From Acropora yongei (Eukaryota; Cnidaria; Anthozoa; Scleractinia; Acroporidae): 12,500 nt of DNA. A program made the position numbers and the translations under genes. The DNA lies in NCBI GenBank assembly GCA_014634225.1, contig BLFN01000757.1, positions 1,658,537-1,671,036 on the forward strand. The letters are read 5' to 3'. The notes under the pieces were generated by a model. That model was given only the letters and a program-made list of their open reading frames with translations, was not told where the DNA came from and did not search any database. Shown here one piece after another: positions 1 through 9,260 of the stretch (position 1 is the first letter of the stretch; every line of letters begins with the position of its first letter).

Positions 1-43
1 AGCTTAAACTCAGTCATCTCATGTAAATCAAAAGGTACAACTT

Positions 44-220
44 AATATGCTCCAGTGTCTGAAAAGGTTTGTGGGCGACCTTACGTCGTGGTTAGCCAAA
101 ACTTTGATGTGTTCCGTAACGCCACGAATGTACGATACAACTGCAAAACCAGCGGTTGATAACTCGTCCACGGTAGTATCACGCGAAGTTGCCCGACCTT
201 TTCAGACACTGGGGCATATT
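44..220. repeat. Short inverted repeat with 24-base arms
   Basis: Positions 44-67 and 197-220 are reverse complements of each other at 23 of 24 bases, enclosing about 130 bases. The match extends poorly outside the arms. An open frame of 70 codons crosses it on the + strand (47-259), but its product resembles nothing I know and it is probably chance or repeat debris. The structure may be the ends of a small foldback element or two oppositely placed fragments of one repeat. No target-site duplication is evident. Confidence 0.55.
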
Positions 221-1100
221 TTCTATAGACCTACAATTCGTATATCGAGGGAGCAATAGACTCACTCTTTTTTTTTCATCCTAAGCAAACTGCGAACACG
301 TGTATATCGTACAAACCAAACGTCAGTTTGGTACGCGTTTAAAAGAGCACTAAAGAACAGTAAAACTCAGCTTTGTCGGTACACGCCTGCAAACTAACCG
401 TACAATTGGGTGGAATAATTCGAAAATTATTATCACCAACCGGTGGTATCATCATCGACGCCTTTTTTTGAAATCTTTGGAGGCCATGCTAGCTCCTTTG
501 AGCGATGATGATGGCGGCCTTTTACCTGAAAGTTATCTACACCTCATTAATAAGAATATGCGCACATTAGTGAGTGTATAAAAGAAATCGCGTACCAACT
601 TTAGACCACCCTAGAATACACTAGACAGAAGTGTCGAAACGTTGGGTCTTGCATCGTAACTATTTGACTAGCATTCATTTTTTTAGCCACAGTAGCATCA
701 AACTATGTCCAAACGCTGGATTGTAGTAATGCACACCTCACAAGGGTTTTACGGAACACGGGCATAGGAACATTTAGTTTTAAGGGGACATGGGAATTCC
801 TGATTAGATTGTTGGAATCAAAGGAACACTAATCCACGTTCAATTATAATTTCGTTTACTACAAATAGAAGGTAAAAGGAGCAAACAAATCAGGGGGAAC
901 AATGACAAGCAAATTTTTGTTTTATTTGACGACAAAAGGAACAGCGCAAACGTTTTTGAGAGCAAGGGAACCTGAACTCAAGACATTTTAGGGAACAAGT
1001 GTTTTTATTAATTTTATTAATGGGGAACAAAGGATAAAACAAAAAAAGATTAAGACATGTACATGTAGCCCCCTCCCTCCCTTGGCCGGTGGGCTCAGTA
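221..1100. other. Intergenic stretch without a recognisable gene
   Basis: No supported coding exon is seen on either strand. Imperfect inverted sequence occurs around 440-520, where a run of ATC triplets faces GATGATGATGG. A CGAAACGTTGGGTC string at 635-648 resembles, from memory, the ends of Penelope-like retroelements in corals, but nothing around it codes for a reverse transcriptase. The rest looks like decayed repeat sequence. Confidence 0.5.
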
Positions 1101-1108
1101 ATTGTTCG

Positions 1109-1275
1109 GTCAACTAGCTGATAGTTGACAAGTAGTGATCCTCGCAGTTTTTTAACGCTACTTAAATAGTAACGAGAAAGTCCTGAGAAATTCAGGCCAG
1201 AACCAGATTCGAACCTTGACCTCTGCGATGCCGATGCCATGTTCCACCATCATCCACGGGCAGCTCTCCGTTGGC
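1109..1275 (-). mobile_element. tRNA-related SINE fragment (B-box half)
   Basis: On the - strand the segment reads GGTTCGAATCT (positions 1205-1215 on the + strand), one base from the RNA polymerase III B-box consensus GGTTCGANNCC. It is preceded by a GCATCGCAGAGGTC stretch and followed by a tail with CTGCGAGGATCA, which recalls widespread coral SINEs. The tail contains a perfect 8-base-pair hairpin (GTCAACTA at 1109-1116 with TAGTTGAC at 1122-1129). No good A box lies upstream on the same strand, so the head looks truncated or diverged. Ends are approximate and the family name is not assigned. A search of a cnidarian repeat library would settle this. Confidence 0.6.
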
Positions 1276-1323
1276 CTGATAGCTCAACCGGTGGCCGAGC
1301 ACTGTGCACGGGCATCGCAGGAT
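1272..1323 (+). mobile_element. tRNA-like SINE head (A-box fragment), opposite orientation
   Basis: The + strand reads GGCCTGATAGCTCAACCGG followed by a GAGCACTG and GGGCATCGCAGG string. TAGCTCAACCGG at 1280-1291 fits the A-box consensus TRGCNNAGYNGG with one mismatch. The GCATCGCAG string also occurs on the - strand in the neighbouring fragment, so this is probably the head of a related SINE lying head to head with it. It breaks off after about 50 bases and has no B box. Confidence 0.5.
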
Positions 1324-1658
1324 TTCTTTTGTAATGTGGAATTCTGGAAGTGATCTCTGAAAAATGAGAAAGAGCCCGCAGAAGCATAGATGTGTGTTTC
1401 GTTTCCTTATCTCTCTTAATAATAACTTTGAGCAATTCAATGATAAAGGCTTGGTTGGAACTGGAGTCAACAAAAAGCAAACCCAGTCAGATTAAAGAAA
1501 GATTAATCCCCTTGACTGAAAAACCCGGATCGAACTTATATTACAAAATGCGGAATGACTATTCAAATAAATTCCCTGAGGATAACTCTTAGCGTCTGGC
1601 CCATTGTGATGGTGGTTTCATGGAATGAAAGCAACATTCAAAATCTCATCTGTGAGGT
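1324..1658. other. Intergenic stretch, no gene recognised
   Basis: The segment between the SINE fragments and the hairpin repeat has a 66-codon open frame on the + strand (1392-1592) that matches nothing I recognise and has no supporting splice structure. I see no other feature. Confidence 0.4.
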
Positions 1659-1797
1659 TTTTTTTTATGGAATAGGCCACTCCGGAAAATACCACAATAT
1701 TCCTTGTTTGTTCCCCCAAAATTTTGCATAAGCATTGTTTCCAGTTTCTCTTGGACTTACAATGGTCCCAAGAGAAAACAAAAACAATGCTTATGCA
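1659..1797. repeat. Hairpin-containing interspersed repeat (MITE-like)
   Basis: TGCATAAGCATTGTTT at 1725-1740 is the exact reverse complement of AAACAATGCTTATGCA at 1782-1797. The inner arms continue the pairing (AGTTTCTCTTGGA around 1743-1755 with TCCCAAGAGAAAAC around 1767-1780), leaving a loop of about 10 bases. The left flank, with AGGCCACTCCGGAAAATACC and a run of C, recalls a repeat common in anthozoan genomes. That recall is unverified, and the left boundary is a guess from it. Confidence 0.6.
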
Positions 1798-2220
1798 GTC
1801 TCTAGACTCATTCCCGGCCTTTCGAAAGCATTTGGCGACTATACCGGATGATTTGGTTTGAGTTCTCTTTTATAAAAATCAAAATTTTAGGCACGAAAAC
1901 ATAATATCAGTGAGGAAGAGTTCCGTTTCCACTATTCCCGTTATCATATTGTGTAGATTTCGCCCTATAACAAATAGAATTCCTTAAAATTGAGTTGGGT
2001 GTTTCATAAGGCTTTCTCAGCCCATTAAATGGTATTGCGAAAACGAAAGGTTTCTTCTTCCGTTTGGAAGGGGAACCCATAAATAAGTGGCGGATAGATC
2101 TAAGCCGATATATGTTTGTCAAGTGAAGCGATCCGCCGGGGCGCGGGTCGAAATGTAGAATAAGCGAATTTGTAGCTTGTCTTCAAGTTCTCATATCTCC
2201 TATCACTCAAACTGCAGGCC
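1798..2220. other. Intergenic stretch, no gene recognised
   Basis: The only long frame is a 71-codon one on the - strand (1907-2122), without a recognisable motif. A GC-rich patch at about 2128-2152 includes CGCCGGGGCGCGGGTCGAA. It faintly recalls a B box but has no A box, and it may belong to the promoter-like region that follows. Confidence 0.4.
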
Positions 2221-2250
2221 AAGGGAAAGTAAAGCAGTGTAGCACGATAT

Positions 2251-2418
2251 TGCGCATGTACAGCTATGATTGACAGCGGTTAACCAGTAGAAATCGACAG
2301 AAACGGCGTCCCGAGACAATGCGAATCTTGCGGGAGTTTAAGGTCTTCCCTGGAACTTCACGTATGTTTGAAAACCTTTTGTTTATTAAAGAATAGAGAC
2401 AGCGACTGACGTGTAACA
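2251..2418 (+). promoter_or_regulatory. Promoter-like region with Pbx/Meis, NRF1-like and CRE-like sites
   Basis: TGCGCATG at 2251-2258 matches part of the NRF1 core. TGATTGACAG at 2267-2276 is an exact Pbx-Prep/Meis composite site as known from animal promoters. TGACGTG at 2407-2413 is a CRE-like half site, six bases before a possible start codon. The stretch is less AT-rich than its surroundings and no TATA box is evident. Functional use is inferred from this grouping only; short motifs do occur by chance. Confidence 0.3.
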
Positions 2419-2448
2419 ATGGCCAGTAATATTGCGGAGGATCAACAG
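2419..2448 (+). CDS. Possible first coding exon (10 codons), product unknown
   Basis: ACA ATG G gives a good Kozak context. The frame reads MASNIAEDQQ and then meets CAG|GTACAG, an acceptable splice donor in phase 0. It follows the promoter-like stretch directly, as a first exon would. I could not find a convincing second exon downstream on the + strand. The 65-codon frame at 2708-2905 is open but unrecognised and in uncertain relation. The downstream gene, if any, may begin after a long intron beyond this window. The start may equally be chance. Confidence 0.25.
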
Positions 2449-3158
2449 GTACAGGTACAATTTAAAAAGAAATAGATTGTCTTCGTTCGCTGTGAAGCGG
2501 TGATATTTAAAGTACTAACAACCTGTGTGACCTGTGTGTATTTGGCGATGGTGTATTTACTGGTAGTTCGTGCTTGTTTCTTTACAATTTGCGTAGTCAA
2601 GGGTCTAGTATGACTTTAAAAAAAATATGCACATATATACCGCTAGAATTGCCCAAAGATGATCAAGTACTCCTTTTACAAGGTTTCAACGATGTTCTCT
2701 AACCGAAATGGGACCATGGAAAGAAATTTTCTTCCGCGACAGAAATCTTTATAAAGGGTTCGCCAGATCAGCAATCGAGATGCCGCACATGCGCACAAGT
2801 GTGTTAAAGTCCCTTAAACCTTGTGAGAAATATTTTCAACACGTAAAAAGTCAAACTGAACTGCCCTATAATTTTTCTGAAACTCTTGCTAGAACCAAAA
2901 ATTAGTCAAGTGTGTCAACTCCGCCGGTTTATTTTTGGTGCAGAGCAGGGCGGAAGGAAACGCAACAAAAGGAGAAAAAATGAGGGGAGCAAGCCACTTA
3001 ACAAAAAAGATAAAAAGTCTCGTTTGTCGCACAAAGTAATGAAAATGAAAAAAAAAAAATGAAAACAGTTTGATAAACATGGGGAAAATAAGTAAACAAC
3101 AAATAAAAAATTCCTATATCACCAACTTTTTATTTTGAACATAAAAACAACAAAGCTC
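2449..3158. other. Intron or intergenic stretch
   Basis: It contains an open frame at about 2660-2905 on the + strand, with an ATG at 2708, encoding an unrecognised basic peptide. Codon use and motifs give no support, so it is not called as a gene. A run of A-rich sequence follows at about 3000-3120 with several AATAAA-like strings. No repeat family is recognised. Confidence 0.4.
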
Positions 3159-3161
3159 TTA

Positions 3162-3346
3162 GGGCTGGTTCACACTTTGACATAAGCATAAGCACAAGCC
3201 GACATATGCAGTCACGCAGTAATACGGTTGATAATTAGCGCCTTTTGTTGGAAATTTCCCTAATGAAAGGTGCTAATTATCTGCATCTTACTGCTTCTGC
3301 GTATGTCGGCTTATGCTTCTGCTTATGTCAAAGTGTGAACCAGCCC
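3162..3346. mobile_element. Foldback MITE, Harbinger-like by TSD, 185 bp
   Basis: The left end GGGCTGGTTCACACTTTGAC is mirrored exactly by GTCAAAGTGTGAACCAGCCC at the right end. The pairing continues with few mismatches through AAGCCGACATA to TAATTAGC and CACCTTT near the middle, so each arm is about 80-85 bases with a small loop. TTA flanks both ends (3159-3161 and 3347-3349), a 3-base target-site duplication of the TWA type known for PIF/Harbinger elements. There is no coding capacity, so mobilisation would have needed a transposase made elsewhere. The well-preserved arms suggest a fairly recent insertion. The superfamily is inferred from the duplication only. Confidence 0.85.
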
Positions 3347-3349
3347 TTA

Positions 3350-4237
3350 GCAATGCTATTAGTATAATTCAGTTTATGAGTGAAGTTCAGAGAAATCTTA
3401 TTTTTCCTTATGGTAACTTTAAGTCTAGAAACCACTGCTCCCACGATAACCCAATGACCAACGTTTCGTGTTGTTATGAGACATCTAACCCAATAACTAA
3501 AGAATTAAAAGTAGGGGACCAGACTTTGCTTAGAGGAATGCATTCCAACCAAGATAAACTACTCCTTTCTCCTTGTGACTTTATAACTAATTATTAATAA
3601 ATGATTAATATGTGTTATTATGTTTTAGTTTTATTAGTTACCCTCCAGCTTTTCAGAGTTGTCAAAATGAATCATCAGGTGCTTTAAATTTATCACTTTG
3701 CCATTCTCCAGTGGAGCTTTGTATCACTTTTAACAATGTTATGTACCAGATTGTATTTGCAGTTTTAGTAACAAGTTGAAGTTTTCTCTTTTTTAAGGGT
3801 GAGGTTATCATCAGACAGTCATCCCAAAGCCTATTCTTACATTATGTAATTGCCCTGTCCCCGTAACTTGCTCAGCTTGACAAAAAAGTTATGTCGATCA
3901 TAAAAATATTGCAAGCCTGAATCCACATAGATGACAGGTTGCTACCAATAATATTATTGTTGTTTAAGGTACTCAAGCTCCTGGCTAATTCAGAACTTTT
4001 CCCAACAAAGACAAAGAGAGGAGAATAATATTAAAGAGAAAAGAACTGATTGTGCCTTCAAAAGCGAAGTAATTTAGCTTAAATTGCCACCAACAAAAAC
4101 AAGTAAATAAATAAAACACAATAGACTACAAAATGATTCTTGGTTACAGTTTGAAATGATTGTAGGCATTTTTATGTCCTAGGTCCCCTGTCAATACCCA
4201 AGTTACAATCTAAATTAACCATTCACAAAACTCATCT
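3350..4237. other. 3' flank of the vWA gene, probably including its 3' UTR
   Basis: No coding exon is recognised. A + strand open frame at 3313-3597 starts inside the MITE and has no known motif. On the - strand the first canonical AATAAA downstream of the vWA stop codon is at 3630-3635, which would give a 3' UTR of about 600 bases. A weaker or variant signal closer to the stop cannot be excluded. Confidence 0.4.
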
Positions 4238-6209
4238 TCAACCATGGTAATGGCAAGGTTTGTTTGGTTGCCCATTAATGATTTTGTATTTCCCAGGGGC
4301 AACTTGCTTTACAACCAACTTGATAAAATCCACCAAAACACTCAAATCACTAACTCGAAACAGATAATTTTGGGGTGGCCGGGAAGCCATCTTAACCATC
4401 TCATCAATACCAGATATGAATGTACCTCCCACAGCAATCACATAAATAACCACGCCATTTCTTTTCAGTGCTTCTGCTTTGGGAATGGTCAAACTTCTTT
4501 GAATATTTGATTGGCCATCAGTAATAAGAAGAACTACTTTTCTTCCAGAAGGACGGACACCTTTAAAAAAGGTAAGCAATGATATCAAATTCTTACAGAA
4601 CCTTAAAATATCTTCTCTTGCAACACTTGCGATCACTATGCATTTTATGTTTTCTGAACTAAGGAAACGGCCACCGCAGAGTTATACATCAAAACACAAA
4701 ACGATATCAGCAGCAAGGAAGACGGTAAGGGACGAGGTTGTGGGGGAAGGCTTTGTTGTTGCTTCTTGATATAATAGAGACTTAACTTAATAATAATTAT
4801 AGCAATAATAACAATAAATATTGTTTCATAACCATAAAATGAACTGCAACAATTTGTAAAAAAATGTAAGCTTATTAGCAGATCAGCATTTTCATTATTA
4901 CACAAGGTTATGTATTAAACAAAGTTTAATTAGGGGACCGTAAAGGCAGCCTATATTTACTTAACAACTAAAGAAAATTCCTAGATGGCATTAATTAGAC
5001 TAAATTCACCTATAGGAGAAATTCCTAGCCTCTAATGCCATTGACCTGGTAACTGATGCAATATTTGTAGAAAGGCTACATTGCCTCATACAGGCCAGCT
5101 TGAGTGTTGCAATTGCTACCATCTGAATAACAACAAAATTGAAATCCTTTTTCCATTCAAATTCAAATTGCATGCACTCACACAAAAATGACGGGCAACT
5201 GATTATTGGTCTTACTCCCAGTGACTAGTTCTAAATGTCGTTTAAGCACAATACCTGATCCAGTGTTTGTAAAAAGCTTCAATGCCTCATTCAGGCCAGC
5301 TTGAGTGTTGGTCGCACCACCTGGATAACGAATCGTTGTTACCTTCACTGCAGCTGCTGAATATTTTAAGAACTTGAAGTTTACAATTGCTGAACTGGCA
5401 AAGGTCACTGCTGCATACTGTGTGTCAATTGTGGGATTTGCCTCCTTTGCAGAGTCCATCAGGTAATTGAGTGCTTTCTTTCCTTTCTCAAATTCACAAG
5501 AGCCAATGGACCCTGAACCATCCAAAACAACAACCACATCCTCTACAGAAGTTTGTCTTTTGGTAACAGATGATGGAGAAAGATGCAGGAAATTTGTCAC
5601 AAACTTGTTTGCAGTAGTTTTAGTAGATGGGACTTTTTTGAATGCTATAAAAATGCAATATTTAAAAATTATACAATGTAATGATGATTTTTCAAATAAT
5701 AAGATTGTTGGTGTTGTTGGAATGTGAAACTTTGCTTTAATTGATTGCAAAGAAATTCTAAGACAAATGCATGGAAACTCATGAAAAACATTTGCAGCCC
5801 CACTTTGACCACCTTCTGAGCCCCTTCCAGCATATCATGCACCTGAGTGAGATTTAAGCTCAAGAACTGTGGATTTCTGTTACATATCCTCACAGCCACG
5901 CTGCCTTTTACAGTTAGCCATAATGCAGGTTTCTACATTAAAGCGTTTGAAGAGAATCCATCCACTGAGAATTAAATCTTAAAACTGGCAGTGCAGCTGG
6001 ATTCACTTTGGTGTTGGTCATTTCTTCAAAACCATTGTGGGGAGAGGGGAGCAAATGATCAATGACATATTACCTTGATAGAAGGGATCATTTGGGTCTG
6101 TTGGTAACTTAGGGGGTGTGATTGGCCTCCAAATATTGGCTGTAGTTTGTCCAGTGAGGAAAAAAAGATGCAGGTAAACCAGAGCCAGTCCAGTGTCAAA
6201 TATTGCCAT
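4238..6209 (-). CDS. Secreted single vWA-domain protein, three exons, about 282 aa
   Basis: Exon 1 is 6074-6209, exon 2 is 5255-5644 and exon 3 is 4238-4560. Introns are 429 and 694 bases, both GT-AG and both phase 1. Residues 1-24 form a signal peptide: start MAIFDTG, hydrophobic core LALVYLHLFF, likely cleavage after TTA. The ATG at 6209 is chosen because it has G at -3 and +4 and begins the signal peptide. A Pro-rich linker follows. The vWA domain spans about residues 79-262. All MIDAS metal-site residues are visible: DGSGS (Asp87, Ser89, Ser91), Thr157 in ATNT and Asp190 in LITDG. A short tail ends in PCHYHG. Only Cys95 and Cys278 lie in the mature part. By family knowledge such domains bind matrix or adhesion proteins in a metal-dependent way; this ligand is unknown. 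It resembles the collagen VI/matrilin-type vWA class but has one domain and nothing else. Extra exons between these, or an alternative 3' end, remain possible. Confidence 0.85.
5044..5131 (-). pseudogene. Decayed duplicate of the 3' end of vWA exon 2
   Basis: This part of intron 2 aligns with the 3' end of exon 2 (5255 to about 5337), including 19 identical bases (5091-5109 against 5292-5310). On the - strand the intact copy encodes NTQAGLNEALKLF. The copy keeps NTQAGLYEAM, then has an in-frame TAG at 5076-5078 and a one-base insertion. A CAGGT-like donor remains at its end. It is about 90 bases long and cannot encode a domain, so it is a dead exon fragment from a local duplication. Just beside it, 4985-4993 and 5033-5041 form a 9-base inverted repeat. 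Confidence 0.75.
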
Positions 6210-6224
6210 GTCTTTTTTATTCAA

Positions 6225-8029
6225 GCTGATTGTTGATCCAAATGGGAACAGTGAAAGAAAACTCCCTATATTCCAAATAACAATAACCGGTGAATAATGT
6301 ATTGTAAAAGAAGGACAGCTGCTTTAAATGAAGTGCCGAGTTAATAGTATAATGAGGACACAATAATAATAATGCGCTTTATTTGACCATCTTGAGTGAA
6401 AAAATACAATGGCAATACAATATTAAAAACGCGAGAAAAATGGCAAATAATAATCGTAATAATATGTTGAACTATATACATATACACACACATAAACATA
6501 TAAAAGTCATATTCCAAAAAGTTTGTAAGCTCTTTTACTTTTATATGAATTATTCAATATTTCTTTTGCCTAGACTTTTTGACTAGAGCATCAAAACGAT
6601 AACCAAATTATTCAATACGAATAGTGTACTTTACATTTCAATAAGAAAAATTATTCTATGGAAGTGCACAGGAAGCTGTATAAAAATAAAGTAGATCTAA
6701 TCAACAGAAACGTCTGTATACAGCTGATTCCAAAACAAGTAAAACATAACTGAAATTCGCTGCTTTTTCTTCTACTTTGTTCCATCACCGAGACATTACA
6801 CATTCTGGCGCTATAAAATTATTACCAGATCCCAATAGTACTTTGGTTGAATCATTTAAACGTCATTTCTTTACTATTTGTTGTGTGATTTCAGTTACAT
6901 CAATGATGTATTTCTCAATCTTACGTCAACGTGGGCCGATATCAACTATTCTGTAACTGCCTAGTACATATACAGTCGCAAGTTTGCCTAATTGATTTGC
7001 GCAAACACAGTTAGTCTTTTATGATGGGGTTCACCCCAACTTTACTGGAGTAGCTTCAAACATGACTTCGAAGTTAACAGAGCTTACAGGATTTTTATTT
7101 ACCTCACTATTTATTGGTTCTATACAAAACTTTATATTCCATATTTCAGCTTTATCTGCCGGCTGTGATTAACGTAGTTTGTTTCTTTGAAACAATGCAG
7201 GCTTGACCAGGGACCTAAAATGCTGCTAAATTAACTGCGATTTTTATTAAGAAATTTTTCCAGTGTGCACAGATATAAGTTCATCCTGCAAAATTCTGAA
7301 GGTATAAGGAAGTGGATAGGGTTTGTCCGCGATTGCACTCCATTAGATGCATAACAAATATAATGAGCATAATATAAAGTTTCCCTTCACCATTCTGCTA
7401 GGAAACATATTTTAAACAGTAACTTAAAATCGTCCTAGCAAACTGCATTACACCTATTTTGGAAACAGGTCGTTTACCCTTTGACTTCAGTTTCCGATAT
7501 TGAGCGTGTATATAATGACGGACATGAATTCGCATTTTTCAGTTGGTCGCTTCTGATCAACTGCGTTAAGGAATCTCGCATAAGGATGTAAGAATAAACT
7601 GGGCCAGAGAACAATTGAACGCAATGGAAACGAAATTTTCCGCTTTATGGAAGGACAGCTCATTTTTAAACGCTTTTCGTTAAATGTAAAGTATCTGTTG
7701 AAAGGAACCACCAAAACGAATTTGGATTACGGCCTGTAAGACTCAGTCTGCATTTTCATATTACCTGAGTTCGTTTGTGTAACTAGACACGATAAATAAA
7801 AACGAATTGTACGCTCTTCACAGACTATCAGGCTGAGTTATCCACTTAAATATATTCTCAAAACGTTCGTTTAATAAATTATCTCAGCCTCAACGTTCTT
7901 TAGAATCACCTCTAATATAGTGTATTGGAAATATTTTCTCAGCAAAAGTCATTCCAACATTTTTTCCTTGTTTTCCTACAAAAGTAGTAGCGCAATATAC
8001 TACTTTGTATTTTTGCTTGCACTCTTTAT
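6225..8029. other. Long intergenic stretch, no gene recognised
   Basis: This region contains the 5' flank of the vWA gene. No TATA box or clear initiator is evident there. An (AAT)4 run at 6362-6373 starts a stretch that recalls, from memory, the 3' tail of a coral retroelement lying on the - strand. CA/TA-rich sequence lies at about 6474-6502. A perfect 6-base-pair hairpin TGGGGTTCACCCCA is at 7025-7038. A 75-codon - strand frame at 7487-7714 has no recognisable motif. No splice-supported exon was found on either strand. Confidence 0.45.
6362..6420 (-). repeat. (AAT)4 microsatellite with retroelement-like tail
   Basis: Four AAT units are followed by GCGCTTTATTTGACCATCTTG and a segment with ATACAATGGCAATACAATA. 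Read on the - strand this would be a 3' end finishing in ATT repeats, as many non-LTR elements and their SINE partners do. No coding remnant is recognised upstream on that strand. The call rests on recall of similar coral sequences. Confidence 0.3.
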
Positions 8030-8250
8030 CAACAGACTAGGCAGGAATGATATTTAAGCTTAAGTTATAAGCGCCACAAGCCTTAACTCTGCCTGAAAGA
8101 AAAACCTTGGATTTGTAATTGTTCTCAATTGTTTCTATCATCAAGCCATTTATCGAAGTACAGTTTGATTATAAACTTATAAACTTGACGTTCAAGATTT
8201 GAGATTAGCCGTGTACGTACCTATTGATAAGGTGTATGTAAGGTATGATT

Positions 8251-8384
8251 TTACTCTGAGGTTGGGCTAGCCACTGCTTCAAACGTTGGGACAAAAGTGA
8301 CTTTAGTTCTCTGAATGCCGCCTTCTATTGGGAATTTGAAGACTTCCCCACTTGACGGGAATGGCTCACTAATAGGTTCGTTCT
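8251..8384 (-). CDS. Possible coding exon inside the left palindrome arm, product unknown
   Basis: On the - strand a strong acceptor (TTGATTTTCATCACAG) at 8385 and above precedes a frame of 43 codons ending in TAA at 8251-8253. The peptide includes EVFKFPIEGG and VTFVPTFEAV. The acceptor would be phase 1. The frame could end at the TAA, or at a donor (GA|GTAAAA) at 8254. The phase of that donor does not match the vWA gene downstream, so this is not an extra exon of that gene. The + strand counterpart near 10446-10540 keeps the acceptor and parts such as ACTTTCATCCCCAACTTC, but carries a deletion that shifts the frame and an early stop. I do not recognise the peptide. It may be a non-coding conserved block that happens to be open. 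Confidence 0.25.
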
Positions 8385-9260
8385 CTGTGATGAAAATCAA
8401 CAATTGAAACAAGAAAATCTGTGTTTGTGTGTGTGCATATCTAAATACGAATATTGTTTAATTTAGCAGTCAAGTACTTTTTCCCCTCCAGCAACTGGTC
8501 TGTCGCATTAATTAATTCTCAAAAACATAGACAAGGAAATGGATAATGTAGTGAACAGGAAAACGAAAAAATTATCTATGCCATTATTTTCTCTTGTCTA
8601 ACTTTTATTTCATTCTGAAGGCTTGAAAGAACCTCTCTTTAGTTCATCGCAAGACAAAGTTTCTCTCCATCTTAACCTTTGCTTTCTGAAAAGAGTTGAG
8701 GGCGACTTCAAAATGGCTCAGCTAAAATTAACATCCACTGGGTCTGAAGAGTTGAAACACCCTCACAAATAGTCAGTTCTATTGGGATTGAGAGTGTTTG
8801 TAAATTACGTTTCATTTGAAATAAATTTCTCCGAGATACAGCATCCTTTCCCTCATTGACACTGGTACTAGTGCCTCTTTCTTGTGGAGATCATTCCGTT
8901 GATGATGTATGCGTGCCGCAAAATTAGTCGCGTTTTGCGTTGCATTGCAGGAAGATCCCGTGCCAACTTACTTTAAATTCATAGGGTATATGTCTTAGTC
9001 ATTAAAGCAATTGAAATAGCACGTATGTTGCTTGTTCCAGTAGTAATGATACATCGTAAATAACTCGAACTTCTGTGCTGCATTCAAGCCGCTCGTCGCT
9101 TGATGGGTATCGTTCAAAACTGATTGTCTTCATCGGCTACTCCAATAATAAACACAATAATTTCTAGTTTCTCAGGAAACTGTAGCGTTGCGTCGGTGGG
9201 AGACTGAAACTGTAATTAATAACAGTCAATAAGGGTCGAATTATCACCGTGAAAGATTTG

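Noticed and set aside
890..1480. Three overlapping - strand frames (93-116, 93 and 76 codons)
   Set aside because: They run through SINE sequence and repeat debris, so they are not protein genes.
2708..2905. 65-codon + strand frame starting MGPWKEIFF
   Set aside because: No recognisable motif, no firm splice link to the possible first exon at 2419, and length compatible with chance.
3313..3597. 94-codon + strand frame
   Set aside because: Its start lies inside the MITE and the remainder shows no known domain.
4645..4905. 86-codon hydrophobic frame on the - strand
   Set aside because: It lies within intron 2 of the vWA gene, between well-supported splice sites, and its Ile-rich content comes from AT-rich sequence.
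5800..5925. Open - strand stretch in intron 1 of the vWA gene, with peptide CNRNPQFLSLNLTQVHDML
   Set aside because: An acceptor-like AG precedes it, but its possible donor (CAG|GTGCAT) would be phase 0 and does not fit the phase 1 exons around it. I do not recognise the peptide.
6140..6209. Splice acceptor reading of the pyrimidine-rich tract before position 6139, making 6074-6139 an internal exon
   Set aside because: The tract codes for the hydrophobic core of a signal peptide in the same frame with an ATG in good context, so a first exon from 6209 is the simpler model.
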